Notes: generated from the sequence alone by a model not told the origin. A stretch of DNA of 64,000 bases from J095 sp964517605 (GCA_964517605.1 CAZFCE010000007.1:124001-188000), one strand, 5' to 3'; positions 1-8,269 are shown, counted from the first letter of the stretch. Program-made: numbers and translations.

Positions 1-129
1 GGGGCTGCCGTTGAGTGGGTTCTCAAACAGGTGAGCCGGGCGCTGGCAGCGGCTCAAAAATACAGTCTGGTGGCCAACTCGGTAAAATCAGAAATTATTA
101 TTGAACCCAACATTGAGGTGTTGCCGTAA
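1..129 (+). CDS. C-terminal end of an unidentified protein (partial)
   Basis: The window opens inside a reading frame that stays open from base 1 to a TAA at 127-129, giving 42 residues that end in I-E-P-N-I-E-V-L-P. The visible part is an amphipathic helix-like stretch followed by a short beta-like end. It is too short to assign a family. It runs in the same direction as aroE, which starts 47 bases downstream, so the two could be co-transcribed. Confidence 0.5.
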   Translation, partial: GAAVEWVLKQVSRALAAAQKYSLVANSVKSEIIIEPNIEVLP

Positions 130-139
130 TCATTACGGC
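123..139. repeat. Perfect 8-bp palindrome over the stop codon
   Basis: GCCGTAAT-C-ATTACGGC is a perfect inverted repeat with a one-base centre. It overlaps the stop codon of the first partial gene. There is no T-tract after it, so it is not a standard intrinsic terminator. It could be an operator or an mRNA-end structure. Confidence 0.35.
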
Positions 140-176
140 TGTAGGCTAAATTTTATCAGGAAAGGATAAAAAACCG

Positions 177-1031
177 ATGCCGGCAAATTACAAAGCCGAA
201 TTAGTCGGCGTTTTTGGCCATCCGGTGGCCGAAAACCCCACCATTGTTATGCAAGAGGCCGCCTTTCAGGCCGCCGGCCTGAACTGGCGCTACCTGACCA
301 TTGAGGTTTACCCCCAGGATTTAGCCGCGGCGATGGCGGGGCTGCGGGCTATGAACATGCGCGGGATTAACCTGACCATTCCGCATAAAGTGGCCGTTTT
401 GCAATATCTGGATGAAATTGCCCCCGACGCCGCCCTGATTGGCGCGGTGAACACGGTGCGCCGCGAAAAAGACAGGCTCATCGGTGAAAATACCGACGGC
501 AAAGGCTTTTTGCGCGCCCTGCGCGATGACGCCAAAGTTGACCCGGCGGGCAAACGGGCGGTTATTTTGGGGGCCGGCGGCGCGGCGCGGGCCATTGGCG
601 TGGAGCTGGCCCTGGCGGGCGTTAGCCACCTGACCATTGTCAACCGCTCGGCGCAGCGCGGCGCGGAGTTGGTTAACGTGCTCAACGATAAAACCTCGGC
701 GCAGGCGCAACTGGTAGAATGGGCCGCCGCCTACAAAGTGCCGGCCGGCACGGATATTCTGGTGAACGCCACCTCCATTGGCCTGTACCCGGATGTTGAG
801 GCCAAACCCAACCTTGATTTTGATACCATTACCCCCGGCTTGGTTGTGTGCGATGTCATCCCCAACCCGCCCCAAACCCTCTTTTTGAAAGAGGCGCAGG
901 CGCGGGGAGCCATCACGTTGGATGGGCTGGGGATGCTGGTTTACCAGGGAGCCATCGGTTTTACTATGTGGACCGGGGTGCAAGCGCCGGTTGAGGCCAT
1001 GCACGGAGCCTTGAAAAAGGTATTTGGATAA
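177..1031 (+). CDS. aroE: Shikimate dehydrogenase (NADP+)
   Basis: AroE reduces 3-dehydroshikimate to shikimate with NADPH in the cytoplasmic pathway to chorismate and aromatic amino acids. The 284 residues match the usual family length. The substrate motif N-L-T-I-P-H-K places the catalytic lysine at K71, and E-N-T-D-G gives the partner aspartate D107. The Rossmann glycine-rich loop G-A-G-G-A-A is at 132-137, and a V-N-A-T-S-I-G-L motif follows in the cofactor half. The ATG is preceded by AAAGGA. No other shikimate-pathway gene is visible nearby, so this is a scattered pathway gene. Family assignment is secure. Confidence 0.96.
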   Translation: MPANYKAELVGVFGHPVAENPTIVMQEAAFQAAGLNWRYLTIEVYPQDLAAAMAGLRAMNMRGINLTIPHKVAVLQYLDEIAPDAALIGAVNTVRREKDRLIGENTDGKGFLRALRDDAKVDPAGKRAVILGAGGAARAIGVELALAGVSHLTIVNRSAQRGAELVNVLNDKTSAQAQLVEWAAAYKVPAGTDILVNATSIGLYPDVEAKPNLDFDTITPGLVVCDVIPNPPQTLFLKEAQARGAITLDGLGMLVYQGAIGFTMWTGVQAPVEAMHGALKKVFG

Positions 1032-1058
1032 AATTTAACGCTATCAAGGGAGATGAAT

Positions 1059-1331
1059 ATGTTAACCATCAAAGTATTGGGGCCGGGCTGCCGTAACTGC
1101 CAGGTATTGGCCGAAAAAGCCGCCGAAGCTCTGGAGGCGCTGGCGGCAACTCAACCGGAAAATTACGAAGGCACTATTGTGAAGGTAACGGATATGCAGG
1201 ATATTATGAAATACCCAATCCTGTATACCCCCGGTTTGGTGATTAATGAAAAGCTGGTCAGCGCCGGGCGCATCCCTACCACGGATGAAATTAAGGATTG
1301 GCTGGTTGAGGCTGTTGGCCCGGCTCTTTAA
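1059..1331 (+). CDS. Thioredoxin-like small redox protein (redox-active disulfide protein 2 type)
   Basis: This is a small thioredoxin-fold protein with the motif G-P-G-C-R-N-C, which puts the CxxC pair at residues 11 and 14, and a cis-proline segment Y-T-P-G-L-V-I-N-E. Proteins of this family often sit beside DUF318 permeases in arsenic and metal-related loci, as here. Two ATGs are possible, at 1053 and 1059. AAGGGAG at 1046-1052 is well spaced only for 1059, so that start is preferred, giving 90 residues. A near-copy of the last 87 bases is found again at 3333-3419. The substrate is unknown; a disulfide or metal-thiol role next to the permease is an inference. Confidence 0.88.
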   Translation: MLTIKVLGPGCRNCQVLAEKAAEALEALAATQPENYEGTIVKVTDMQDIMKYPILYTPGLVINEKLVSAGRIPTTDEIKDWLVEAVGPAL

Positions 1332-1366
1332 CCTGATTTAGCCTGAATTGGATGTAAAGATAACCA

Positions 1367-1416
1367 AAAAATAGTAGGTTGGTAGATATTCCGTAGCCTG
1401 CCAGCCTATTATTTTT
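1367..1416 (+). terminator. Intrinsic terminator after the thioredoxin-like gene
   Basis: A 16-bp stem (1367-1382 with 1401-1416, two G-U wobbles) encloses an 18-base loop and ends in a run of five T. It would end transcripts from aroE and the thioredoxin-like gene before the permease, or act as partial attenuation between the two genes. Confidence 0.65.
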
Positions 1417-1453
1417 GCCTGTATCCATTTGATATTTTTGATAAAGGATTTGT

Positions 1454-2512
1454 ATGTCAACTTACAAGACAACCCCCTCGTCAATAAAATTTTCCTGGCA
1501 ACTTTCGGCCTTAACGCTCGTTGCGGCAGTGGTGTGGTATCTGCTGTATGGCCAACTACAAACTGCTGCCAACTGGCTGACCTTCACCCTGTTTGGGCTG
1601 ATACCCGGCACCCATCTGGCCGACTCGATGAGCTTCTTTTTATATGACGTGCCAAAAATTCTCATGTTGCTGAGCGGAATGATTTTTCTGGTTACGCTGC
1701 TTCGCTCTTTCTTTAGCCCTGAACAGACTCGTGCTTTATTGGGCGGTAAACGTGAGGGCTTGGGTAATATTTTGGCCGCCGGGTTGGGGGTGCTAACTCC
1801 GTTTTGTTCTTGTTCTGCCGTGCCTCTTTTTATTGGTTTTGTTGAAAGCGGTATTCCATTGGGCGTAACCTTTTCTTTTCTGGTGGCTGCGCCAATGGTT
1901 AACGAGGTAGCTCTGGCCATGTTATTTGGCACATTTGGCTGGAAAATTGCCGGGTTGTACCTGGCAACGGGCTTGGTGGTGGCGATTGTCAGCGGAATGG
2001 TGATTGGCCGCCTGAAAATGGAAAAATACGTGGAAGATTTTGTGTGGCAAATAAAACTGGGCCAGGCTGGGCCGGGTGTGCTTTACAAGCCCACCTGGGA
2101 TGACCGGCTGCGCGACGCCGCTCGCGCTACAAAAGAGATTGTCGGGCGGGTGTGGTTGTTTGTGGTTATCGGTATTGCTGTTGGAGCCGGGATTCACGGC
2201 TACGTGCCGGAGGATTTTCTTGTTGAGATTATGGGCCGCCATGCATGGTGGTCGGTGCCGGTGGCTGTAGCCATTGGCATCCCTTTGTATGCCAATGCGG
2301 CGGGTATTATGCCAGTGGTTTACGCCTTGATGGAAAAAGGCGCAGCGATGGGCACGGTGCTGGCTTTTATGATGTCGGTCATTGCCTTGAGCCTGCCGGA
2401 AATGCTTATTTTGCGCCGGGTACTCAAACCCCGCTTGATTGCCGCCTTTGTTGGCATTGTTGGCGTGGCTATTGTACTAACCGGTTACATGTTTAATCTG
2501 GTCATTCAGTGA
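1454..2512 (+). CDS. DUF318-family permease (ArsP-like)
   Basis: This is a polytopic inner-membrane protein of 352 residues with about eight hydrophobic segments. The hallmark T-P-F-C-S-C-S-A-V-P (cysteines 118 and 120), followed by a G-I-P-L-G segment, identifies the permease family PF03773. That family includes ArsP, an exporter of trivalent organoarsenicals, and many uncharacterised members. A second conserved block, I-P-L-Y-A-N-A-A-G, occurs in the C-terminal half. An AAAGGA sequence lies before the ATG. The upstream thioredoxin-like gene and downstream TauE-type exporter suggest thiol, metalloid or sulfur-compound handling. The actual substrate cannot be read from the sequence. Confidence 0.88.
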   Translation: MSTYKTTPSSIKFSWQLSALTLVAAVVWYLLYGQLQTAANWLTFTLFGLIPGTHLADSMSFFLYDVPKILMLLSGMIFLVTLLRSFFSPEQTRALLGGKREGLGNILAAGLGVLTPFCSCSAVPLFIGFVESGIPLGVTFSFLVAAPMVNEVALAMLFGTFGWKIAGLYLATGLVVAIVSGMVIGRLKMEKYVEDFVWQIKLGQAGPGVLYKPTWDDRLRDAARATKEIVGRVWLFVVIGIAVGAGIHGYVPEDFLVEIMGRHAWWSVPVAVAIGIPLYANAAGIMPVVYALMEKGAAMGTVLAFMMSVIALSLPEMLILRRVLKPRLIAAFVGIVGVAIVLTGYMFNLVIQ

Positions 2513-2537
2513 GTTTAAATGAAAATTGGAGGGTAGG

Positions 2538-3290
2538 GTGTTATACGTTATTCTTACCTTTGTTCTTTTTGCCCTGTCGTTTGTGGCCGGAATGATGGGG
2601 TTGGGGGTGGCGTTCATTGCCACGCCGGTGTTGGGGCTGTTTGGTTTTGAATTAAAACACGTGATTATGCCTTGGTCACTCTGGTTAAACGGATTGACAG
2701 CCATTTCTGGGGCAATTGTGTTTGCCCAAAAGAAAATGGTGGATTGGCGCACGGCCATCCCTTTGCTATTAATTACCACGGCTGTTGCGCCAATTGGGGT
2801 TTGGTTATTACAATTTGCTTCAACCACGTTGGTCTGGTGGCTTTATGTGGGTGTGCTCGTTTTTCTGGCTTATCGCATGGCCTTTCCGCCGAAGCAGGAT
2901 GATAGCGCAGCCCCTCAAATCACCGACCAAACGCGAGCTAAAGGCGGCCTGTTGAGTGCAGCCATTGGTATTTTTGCCGGTTTTTTGGGGGTGGGGCCGG
3001 GCTTTCTGTTAATGCCAACGCTGGTGTTGCTGGGCTACACGGCCCGGTTAGCCGCCGCAACCAATAGTGTTATCGTTACCCTCCCCTCCTTTTCTGCATT
3101 TTTTACCCACCTGGGCACCGCGCAGTTTGACTGGCTAATGATTGGCGTCACCTCGGTGGGCGCTGTGTTGGGGGCTGAAATGGGAGCCAAGTTTATGGCC
3201 AGCCGGGTCAAGTCACGCACGCTTAGCCGGTTGTTTGCCCTGGCTCTGGTTCTGCTGGCCGTACAGCGGGCTTATCTGCTGTTGAGTTAG
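2538..3290 (+). CDS. TauE/SafE-type sulfite/anion exporter family protein
   Basis: This integral membrane protein of about 250 residues has two repeated halves. Each carries the family pattern around a glycine-rich segment (G-M-M-G-L-G-V near residue 20 and G-F-L-G-V-G-P-G-F near residue 155), as in PF01925 transporters linked to sulfite, sulfonate or other organic-anion export. No ATG is available. A TTG at 2526 is possible, but GGAGG at 2528-2532 is correctly spaced for the GTG at 2538, which is preferred. It lies 25 bases after the DUF318 permease and is probably co-transcribed with it. The exported substrate is not known. Confidence 0.85.
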   Translation: MLYVILTFVLFALSFVAGMMGLGVAFIATPVLGLFGFELKHVIMPWSLWLNGLTAISGAIVFAQKKMVDWRTAIPLLLITTAVAPIGVWLLQFASTTLVWWLYVGVLVFLAYRMAFPPKQDDSAAPQITDQTRAKGGLLSAAIGIFAGFLGVGPGFLLMPTLVLLGYTARLAAATNSVIVTLPSFSAFFTHLGTAQFDWLMIGVTSVGAVLGAEMGAKFMASRVKSRTLSRLFALALVLLAVQRAYLLLS

Positions 3291-3332
3291 AACTCATTTA
3301 GACTTTTCCTCGAAAAAAGTCTAAATGAGTTC
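3290..3332. repeat. Perfect 18-bp inverted repeat
   Basis: Bases 3290-3307 and 3315-3332 are exact reverse complements separated by seven bases. The structure starts on the last base of the exporter gene and ends one base before a copied fragment of the thioredoxin-like gene. It could terminate transcription (A/T-rich inner stem, no external T-run). The long perfect stem directly at a duplication border also suggests a rearrangement footprint. Confidence 0.7.
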
Positions 3333-3419
3333 AATGAAAAACTGATCAGCGCCGGGCGCATCCCTACCACGGATGAAATTAAGGATTGGCTGGTTGAGGC
3401 CGTTGGCCCGGCTCTTTAA
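3333..3419 (+). pseudogene. Duplicated 3' fragment of the thioredoxin-like gene
   Basis: These 87 bases repeat 1245-1331, the end of the thioredoxin-like gene including its TAA, with only three differences by eye. No CxxC motif or start is included, so the fragment is not functional as a redox protein. It begins immediately after the 18-bp inverted repeat. It shows that this cassette underwent a local duplication or a recombination with a second copy of the locus. Confidence 0.85.
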
Positions 3420-3559
3420 TGACCGTGGACATTGGCTACCCGACGGTTTTTAACCCGAATGGCGTAAACACACCCGGTTCACCATTCACCATTGGCCCGC
3501 CCGCCGTGCCGCAAAGCCTCAATCGCTATGTGGCCACGTCGGTGGCGGTGGCCCTTTTT

Positions 3560-3588
3560 TTATTGTCCGTGGCAATTGATGGTATAAT
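3560..3588 (+). promoter_or_regulatory. Candidate sigma-70 promoter of the MNT/HEPN pair
   Basis: A perfect TATAAT at 3583-3588 is preceded by TTATTG at 3560-3565 with 17 bases between. It lies 20 bases before the start of the nucleotidyltransferase gene. The 3420-3559 stretch between the duplicated fragment and this promoter holds no recognisable gene. Confidence 0.5.
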
Positions 3589-3608
3589 GAAGGCTGAGAG
3601 GTGTACTT

Positions 3609-3914
3609 ATGGCTCAGTTTTCATTAAATCCACTGTCGCAACGGGAATTGGCGGACTTCTGCCGCCGAAACCATATTCACCGCCTGTCCCTGTTCGGCTC
3701 GGCGTTGCGTGATGATTTCTCCCCGGTCAGCGACCTGGATGTGTTGGTTGAATTTGAGCCGGATCACATTCCGGGGCTGGCGTTTTTTGCGATGCAGGAT
3801 GAACTTTCGGCTTTGTTGCAGCGACGGGTAGATTTGAATACCCCCCGTTTTTTGAGTTCCGCGTTTCGACATCACGTTATCCGTCAAGCCGAGGTGTTGT
3901 ATGACGCGGCGTGA
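3609..3914 (+). CDS. mntA: MNT-type nucleotidyltransferase (antitoxin of a HEPN/MNT pair)
   Basis: This small 101-residue minimal nucleotidyltransferase has the signature G-S-x10-D-x-D complete: G30-S31, then D42 and D44. In characterised HEPN/MNT modules the MNT partner neutralises the HEPN ribonuclease by adding AMP groups near its active site. The gene overlaps the HEPN gene by 14 bases, the usual arrangement for this toxin-antitoxin type. The complete active site suggests the antitoxin can catalyse transfer. Gene symbol follows the characterised MntA/HepT systems; assignment to the family is firm. Confidence 0.9.
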   Translation: MAQFSLNPLSQRELADFCRRNHIHRLSLFGSALRDDFSPVSDLDVLVEFEPDHIPGLAFFAMQDELSALLQRRVDLNTPRFLSSAFRHHVIRQAEVLYDAA

Positions 3915-4239
3915 TGTTGATTTAACGCTACGTCAAATGCTGGATTATACCCGCGAAGCAATTGCTTTGAGCGATGGAAAGACACGGGCGGATTTGGATT
4001 CGGATCGTCTGCTGGAACTGGCTCTAACCCGCCTGCTGGAGATCATCGGCGAGGCAGCCAACCGGGTTCCGGCGGAAACGCAAGCGCAACACCCGGCTAT
4101 TCCTTGGGTGCAGGTTGTCAGTTTGCGAAACCGGCTAATACACGGATACGATTCGGTAGACGTAGATATTTTGTGGCAAATCATCATTCAGGATTTGCCG
4201 CCGCTGGAAATTGCCTTGCAAGCGATTATCGGCGATTGA
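3901..4239 (+). CDS. hepT: HEPN-domain RNase toxin (HepT-like, DUF86)
   Basis: This 112-residue all-helical HEPN protein has the catalytic R-x4-H-x-Y motif intact, with R76, H81 and Y83 in the segment L-R-N-R-L-I-H-G-Y. The family is a metal-independent RNase that blocks growth when not modified by its MNT partner. The ATG lies inside the end of the MNT gene, which couples translation of the two. Both the nuclease motif and the target tyrosine are intact, so the pair looks functional. It lies at a rearranged site next to a duplicated gene fragment, in keeping with mobile toxin-antitoxin modules. Confidence 0.9.
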   Translation: MTRRDVDLTLRQMLDYTREAIALSDGKTRADLDSDRLLELALTRLLEIIGEAANRVPAETQAQHPAIPWVQVVSLRNRLIHGYDSVDVDILWQIIIQDLPPLEIALQAIIGD

Positions 4240-4313
4240 TTTTTTCTCTTGCAACAACAAAGTCGGCCTGCCGGCGCGGTTAATGCGAGCAAGCCCAAAC
4301 CCGGCGGCCTTAA

Positions 4314-4349
4314 AACGCCCGGTCATCAGCGCCGGGCGTTGCTTTTTTT
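4314..4349 (+). terminator. Intrinsic terminator after the HEPN gene
   Basis: AACGCCCGG (4314-4322) pairs with CCGGGCGTT (4332-4340) and is followed by GC and seven T (4343-4349). It ends the MNT/HEPN transcript. Confidence 0.8.
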
Positions 4350-4379
4350 GACCCGGTCATAATTATTTATGACCGGGTC
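4350..4379. repeat. Perfect 11-bp inverted repeat between convergent genes
   Basis: GACCCGGTCAT (4350-4360) and ATGACCGGGTC (4369-4379) flank eight A/T bases. It directly abuts the T-run of the preceding terminator. It may serve as terminator for the minus-strand operon that ends at 4478, although no T-run follows on that strand. Confidence 0.5.
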
Positions 4380-4477
4380 ATATTTATTTTGCGCGCAAGG
4401 ATAAATTTCCGGCGGGCCATCCGGGTGATGCTCGCATGGCCCCCAACCCCAACCGGGGAGCAACCCCGGTTTTGCGG

Positions 4478-5950
4478 TTAGCTTAGCTGCTTGAGCAGCC
4501 CGGTGCGGGCGTTAAATTCCTCAATCAGCGCGTCAATTTCATCAACTTTGCTGCGGGCGCTGGGCCAGTAGTCCGGGTCGTTCCATTGGGCCTGGATTTC
4601 CTGGTAGGTTTTGCCCTGCTGCTCAACCCAGGTGTAATACTTAAGGTTGTGCACCCGTTTTTTGTCCGGGAAGGTGAGTTCCTGCATCGTGTCGGTGGAT
4701 TCGCCCAGCAGGTAGCGGTGGTAGGCCACGGCGGCATCGGTGGCGGAAAACTCGCCGCGCTCGGCGGTCAGTTCGCGCAGGCGGCTGCCGTACATTTCCA
4801 TCGAGTCGGTCAGCACGGTCAGCACCACATCGTTTTCGCCCAGTTCAAACCATTTGGCAAATTTAATGGCCCCCAGCAGGTTGCCCACGCCGCTAATGCC
4901 CAGCAGGTTTAATTGATCTACCAATTCCGGCGCTACGCCCTGCTGCGCCAGGTATTGCTTGCCCGCCGGCTCGTTGAACAGGCGAATCAGGCTGATGGTG
5001 GCTTCGTCATCAATGGCAGCCACCACGTCGGTGTTTTTGGCGTTGTGAATCCAGGGGATGTGCTTGTCGCCAATGCCTTCGATGCGGTGCTCACCAAAGC
5101 CGTTGTTGAGCAGGGTGGGGCACTGTCGGGCTTCGAGCGCCACAATTTTGCTGGCCGGGAAGGTGTCTTTTAGCCGGTCGCCGGCGGCAATGGTGCCCGC
5201 CGAGCCGGTGGCGGAGATAAACCCGGCGTAGCGGTCGCGCGGCCCCATCACTTGCTGTAAAATTTCCAGCAGCGCCGAGCCGGTAACGTGGTAGTGCCAC
5301 ATGTGGTTGCCAAACTCATCAAACTGGTTAAAAATTACCAAATCTTCGCCGGAGCGGCGCAGTTCCCAGCATTTATCAAAAATTTCTTTAACGTTGCTTT
5401 CGCTGCCGGGCGTGGCAATAATTTCACCGGCCACGGTTTTGAGCCAGTCAAACCGTTCCCGGCTCATGCCCTGCGGCAAAATGGCAATGGATTGGCAGCC
5501 GAGCAGGGCGCTGTCATACGCGCCGCCCCGGCAGTAGTTGCCGGTGCTGGGCCACACCGCTTTTTGGGTAGAGGGGTCAAACTGGCCCGTTACCAGCCGG
5601 GGCACCAGGCAGCCAAAGGCCGCGCCCACTTTGTGCGCGCCGGTGGGAAACCATTTGCCCACGGGGGCCAGAATGCGGGCCGGCACGCCGGTTAGCCGGC
5701 TGGGGAACTCGATGAAGTTAACCGGGCCAAAGCCGCCGCCGTGGGCTACCGGCTGGTTGTGCCAGGTAATGCGGAACAGGTTGAGCGGGTTTAAATCCCA
5801 CAGGCCCACATTTTTAAGGCCGTTCACAATGGCCGGCGGAATAAGGGCCGGGTTTTGCTGCTGTTTAAAGGTGGGAATAATAATGCGGCGCTCGCGGGCG
5901 CGTTCTACGGCCCGGTTTAAGGCTTCTGCGTGAATGGTTAAATCAATCAT
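4478..5950 (-). CDS. PLP-dependent fold-type-II enzyme, tryptophan-synthase-beta-like (function unassigned)
   Basis: This 490-residue cytoplasmic enzyme carries P-T-G-A-H-K-V-G, in which K107 is the likely Schiff-base lysine. The context resembles the T-G-A-H-K of TrpB rather than the S-F-K-x-R of threonine synthase. A second PLP-phosphate-type loop is S-A-T-G-S-A-G-T near residue 245. It is the last gene of the operon and starts after AAAGGA. It is neither diaminopropionate ammonia-lyase (YgeX) nor the OrtB thiolase by motif comparison from memory. With carbamate kinase, YgeW-like and YgeY-like genes upstream, it may deaminate or cleave an amino acid feeding the pathway. Substrate unknown. 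Confidence 0.75.
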   Translation of the reverse strand: MIDLTIHAEALNRAVERARERRIIIPTFKQQQNPALIPPAIVNGLKNVGLWDLNPLNLFRITWHNQPVAHGGGFGPVNFIEFPSRLTGVPARILAPVGKWFPTGAHKVGAAFGCLVPRLVTGQFDPSTQKAVWPSTGNYCRGGAYDSALLGCQSIAILPQGMSRERFDWLKTVAGEIIATPGSESNVKEIFDKCWELRRSGEDLVIFNQFDEFGNHMWHYHVTGSALLEILQQVMGPRDRYAGFISATGSAGTIAAGDRLKDTFPASKIVALEARQCPTLLNNGFGEHRIEGIGDKHIPWIHNAKNTDVVAAIDDEATISLIRLFNEPAGKQYLAQQGVAPELVDQLNLLGISGVGNLLGAIKFAKWFELGENDVVLTVLTDSMEMYGSRLRELTAERGEFSATDAAVAYHRYLLGESTDTMQELTFPDKKRVHNLKYYTWVEQQGKTYQEIQAQWNDPDYWPSARSKVDEIDALIEEFNARTGLLKQLS

Positions 5951-5959
5951 GATGTTATC

Positions 5960-6022
5960 CTTTTGGAGAGTAGAGAGCAGGGAGTACGGAGTAGGGGCAA
6001 AAACTGCTCATTTCCTACTCCT
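5960..6022. repeat. GGAGTAGGG-type imperfect palindrome in an operon spacer
   Basis: The spacer between the two PLP-enzyme genes contains a run of GGAGTA-like words followed by their complements (CCTACTCC, CCCTACTCC), forming a long imperfect hairpin. A related element occurs at 8270-8354. It is probably a family of dispersed palindromic intergenic repeats that may affect mRNA processing. Confidence 0.5.
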
Positions 6023-6028
6023 GGCTCC

Positions 6029-7282
6029 CTACTCCGAGATTATTTGTTTTAACGCCTCAAGGTTGGGCGCAACGTGGTGCGCCCTGGTGCCGACCAGCTC
6101 GACGCCTTTCAGCGCCCCGGCCACATCTTTAAGGCCGTTACCGGTGTTGATGACCACAATCCGTTCATCCGGGCTAACCTGCCCCAACTCGATGGCTTTG
6201 AGCAGCCCGGCATACGCCGCCGCGCCCGCCGGTTCGGCAAAAACGCCGCTGCCACGGGCCAGCGCCGGAATCGCCGCCAATATTTCATCATCCGAAACGG
6301 AGATGTACGCGCCGCCGGTTTCGGTAACGGCGGCCAGCGCCTTGATGCGGTCGCGGGGCAGGCCGGCGCTGATGCTATCGGCGGCGGTGTGAGCGTTAAT
6401 GGCCGGTTTGGTGAGAATATCCTCGCCGTTTTGCCAGGCCTGGTACATGTAGTTGCTGCCTTCGGCCTGCACGCCCATAATTTTGGGCATGCGGTCAATC
6501 CAGCCCAGAGCCAGCAAATCCTTTAGCCCCTTGTGCACCCCGCCGATGATGCAGCCATCGCCCACGCTCACAAAAATGCGGTCGGGCGCTTGCCAGCCCA
6601 GTTGCTCACAAATTTCAAAGCTGACGGTCTTTTTGCCCTCGGTCATGTAGGGGTTAAAGCCGGTGTTGCGGTTGTACCAGCCAAACTCGTCGGCGGCGGC
6701 CAGGCACAGGTCAAAGGCATCGTCATACGTGCCTTGCACCAGCATTACCCGCGAACCAAAGGTGAGCAGTTGGGCAATTTTGGCCGGCGGGGCGCTTTGC
6801 GGCACAAAAATAACGTTGGGTTGTTTTACGCTGGCGCAAATGCCGCTGAGCGCGGCGGCGGCGTTGCCGGTGCTGGCCGTGGTAATGATGGCCGCGCCTT
6901 TTTCTTGCGCTTTAACCACGGCAATGGCGCTGGCCCGGTCTTTAAAACTGGCGGTGGGCAGCCGGCCATCGTCTTTTACCCACAAATATTTCAGGCCGAT
7001 TTCACTTGCCAGCCGGTCGGTGCGGTAGAGCGGCGTCCAGCCCACGGTGAGCGGCGGCGTTTTGGCGTCGGGGCGTACCGGCAGCAGGGCTTTGTAGCGC
7101 CAGATGGTGTGGTTGGTGCTGTGAAACAGGTCGCCTTTGCTCAGCCGGCGGCCAATCCGGTCGTAATCATACTGCACATCCAGAATACCTTCGTGGCCGT
7201 GGTCGGGGCAAACGTAATCCACCTGGTCAGGTTGATAGGTTTTGCCGCACACCAGACATTTTAAATGGGTGATATGTTCCAT
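6029..7282 (-). CDS. thrC: Threonine synthase (zinc-ribbon N-terminus)
   Basis: Threonine synthase converts O-phosphohomoserine to threonine with PLP. The 417-residue protein begins with a Cys pattern (C-L-V-C ... V-C-P) seen in the plant- and archaeal-like class, followed by the PLP lysine in T-A-S-F-K-D-R-A-S (K114) and the glycine-rich loop S-T-G-N-A-A-A-A-L. A longer reading frame extends upstream to 7510. The ATG at 7282 follows AAGGA and starts at the conserved N-terminus, so it is preferred. Its place in a carbamoyltransferase/carbamate-kinase operon is unusual for a biosynthetic gene, so a related lyase-type role on another phosphorylated or amino substrate cannot be excluded. Confidence 0.85.
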   Translation of the reverse strand: MEHITHLKCLVCGKTYQPDQVDYVCPDHGHEGILDVQYDYDRIGRRLSKGDLFHSTNHTIWRYKALLPVRPDAKTPPLTVGWTPLYRTDRLASEIGLKYLWVKDDGRLPTASFKDRASAIAVVKAQEKGAAIITTASTGNAAAALSGICASVKQPNVIFVPQSAPPAKIAQLLTFGSRVMLVQGTYDDAFDLCLAAADEFGWYNRNTGFNPYMTEGKKTVSFEICEQLGWQAPDRIFVSVGDGCIIGGVHKGLKDLLALGWIDRMPKIMGVQAEGSNYMYQAWQNGEDILTKPAINAHTAADSISAGLPRDRIKALAAVTETGGAYISVSDDEILAAIPALARGSGVFAEPAGAAAYAGLLKAIELGQVSPDERIVVINTGNGLKDVAGALKGVELVGTRAHHVAPNLEALKQIISE

Positions 7283-7311
7283 AGTGATTGTCCTTTGCCG
7301 GAGCCGGATGG

Positions 7312-8256
7312 TTACGGCGTAATGTGCGTGCCGGTTTGGCCGGCCACGGCCCGCGCAATGTTTTCCGGGTTGGTGATGATGGCGCGCTGGCCGCCGCGCT
7401 CTAAAAAGTTGATGCACGCCTGAATTTTGGGGGCCATGCTGCCTTTGGCAAAATGGCCGCCTGCGGCCAGGTAGCTTTTGGCCTGGGCCACGGTGAGGTG
7501 ATCGAGCCATTGCTGGTTGGGCTGGCCGTAATTGAGCGCCACTTTTTCTACGGCGGTGCTGATGATGAACAGGTCGGCGTTAATTTCGCCAGCCAGCAGC
7601 GCCGAGGCGTAATCCTTGTCAATCACCGCGGCCACGCCGCGCAGGTTGCCGGCGGCATCGGCCACTACCGGCACGCCGCCGCCGCCCACGGCAATCACCA
7701 CGGTATCGGCCTCAATGAGGCGTTTGATGGTTTCCTGTTCCACAATCCGCACCGGTTGCGGCGAGGCCACTACCCGCCGCCAGCCGCGCCCGGCATCTTC
7801 TACCACGTCCCAGCCATCGGCGGCGCGTTGGCGGGCGGTTTCTTCGTCCATAAACGAGCCGATGGGCTTGCTGGGGTTTTGAAACGAAGGATCGGAGGGG
7901 GCAACCTCAACCTGGGTTACTACCGTTACCGCATTTTTTTTAATGCCGCGCTGTTTAAACTGGTTGTATAGATTTTGCTGCAAGGCGTAACCAATAGCGC
8001 CCTGCGTATCCGCGCCGCAGGCATCCAGCGGCACTTCGTGCAGTTCGTGACGCGACAGTTCGGAGCGGCGCAAAATAAAGCCAACCTGCGGGCCGTTGCC
8101 GTGGCTGATGACCACGTTCCAGCCCTGTTCGATTAGCCCGGCAATGTGCCGGCAGGTTTCGTGGGCGGCCAGGTATTGATCCTCAACGGATTGGTGTTTT
8201 TTGTCTTTGATGAGTGAGTTACCGCCAATAGCAATAACGGCGATATGGTTGGGCAT
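7312..8256 (-). CDS. arcC: Carbamate kinase
   Basis: Carbamate kinase makes ATP from carbamoyl phosphate and ADP, releasing carbamate that decays to CO2 and ammonia. The 314 residues match the family. Typical segments are visible: I-G-G-N-S-L near the N-terminus, S-H-G-N-G-P-Q-V-G, A-V-G-G-G-G-V-P-V and K-D-Y-A-S-A-L-L-A. GGAGGAC precedes the ATG. The gene follows the carbamoyltransferase gene by about 100 bases and is the catabolic partner expected for it, giving substrate-level phosphorylation. Confidence 0.95.
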   Translation of the reverse strand: MPNHIAVIAIGGNSLIKDKKHQSVEDQYLAAHETCRHIAGLIEQGWNVVISHGNGPQVGFILRRSELSRHELHEVPLDACGADTQGAIGYALQQNLYNQFKQRGIKKNAVTVVTQVEVAPSDPSFQNPSKPIGSFMDEETARQRAADGWDVVEDAGRGWRRVVASPQPVRIVEQETIKRLIEADTVVIAVGGGGVPVVADAAGNLRGVAAVIDKDYASALLAGEINADLFIISTAVEKVALNYGQPNQQWLDHLTVAQAKSYLAAGGHFAKGSMAPKIQACINFLERGGQRAIITNPENIARAVAGQTGTHITP

Positions 8257-8269
8257 TAGTCCTCCAAAA

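Noticed and set aside
7283..7510. A 76-residue N-terminal extension of threonine synthase
   Set aside because: It overlaps the carbamate kinase gene, is Arg/His/Pro-rich as expected for a shadow frame, and the ATG at 7282 has a ribosome-binding site and starts at the conserved zinc-ribbon-like N-terminus.
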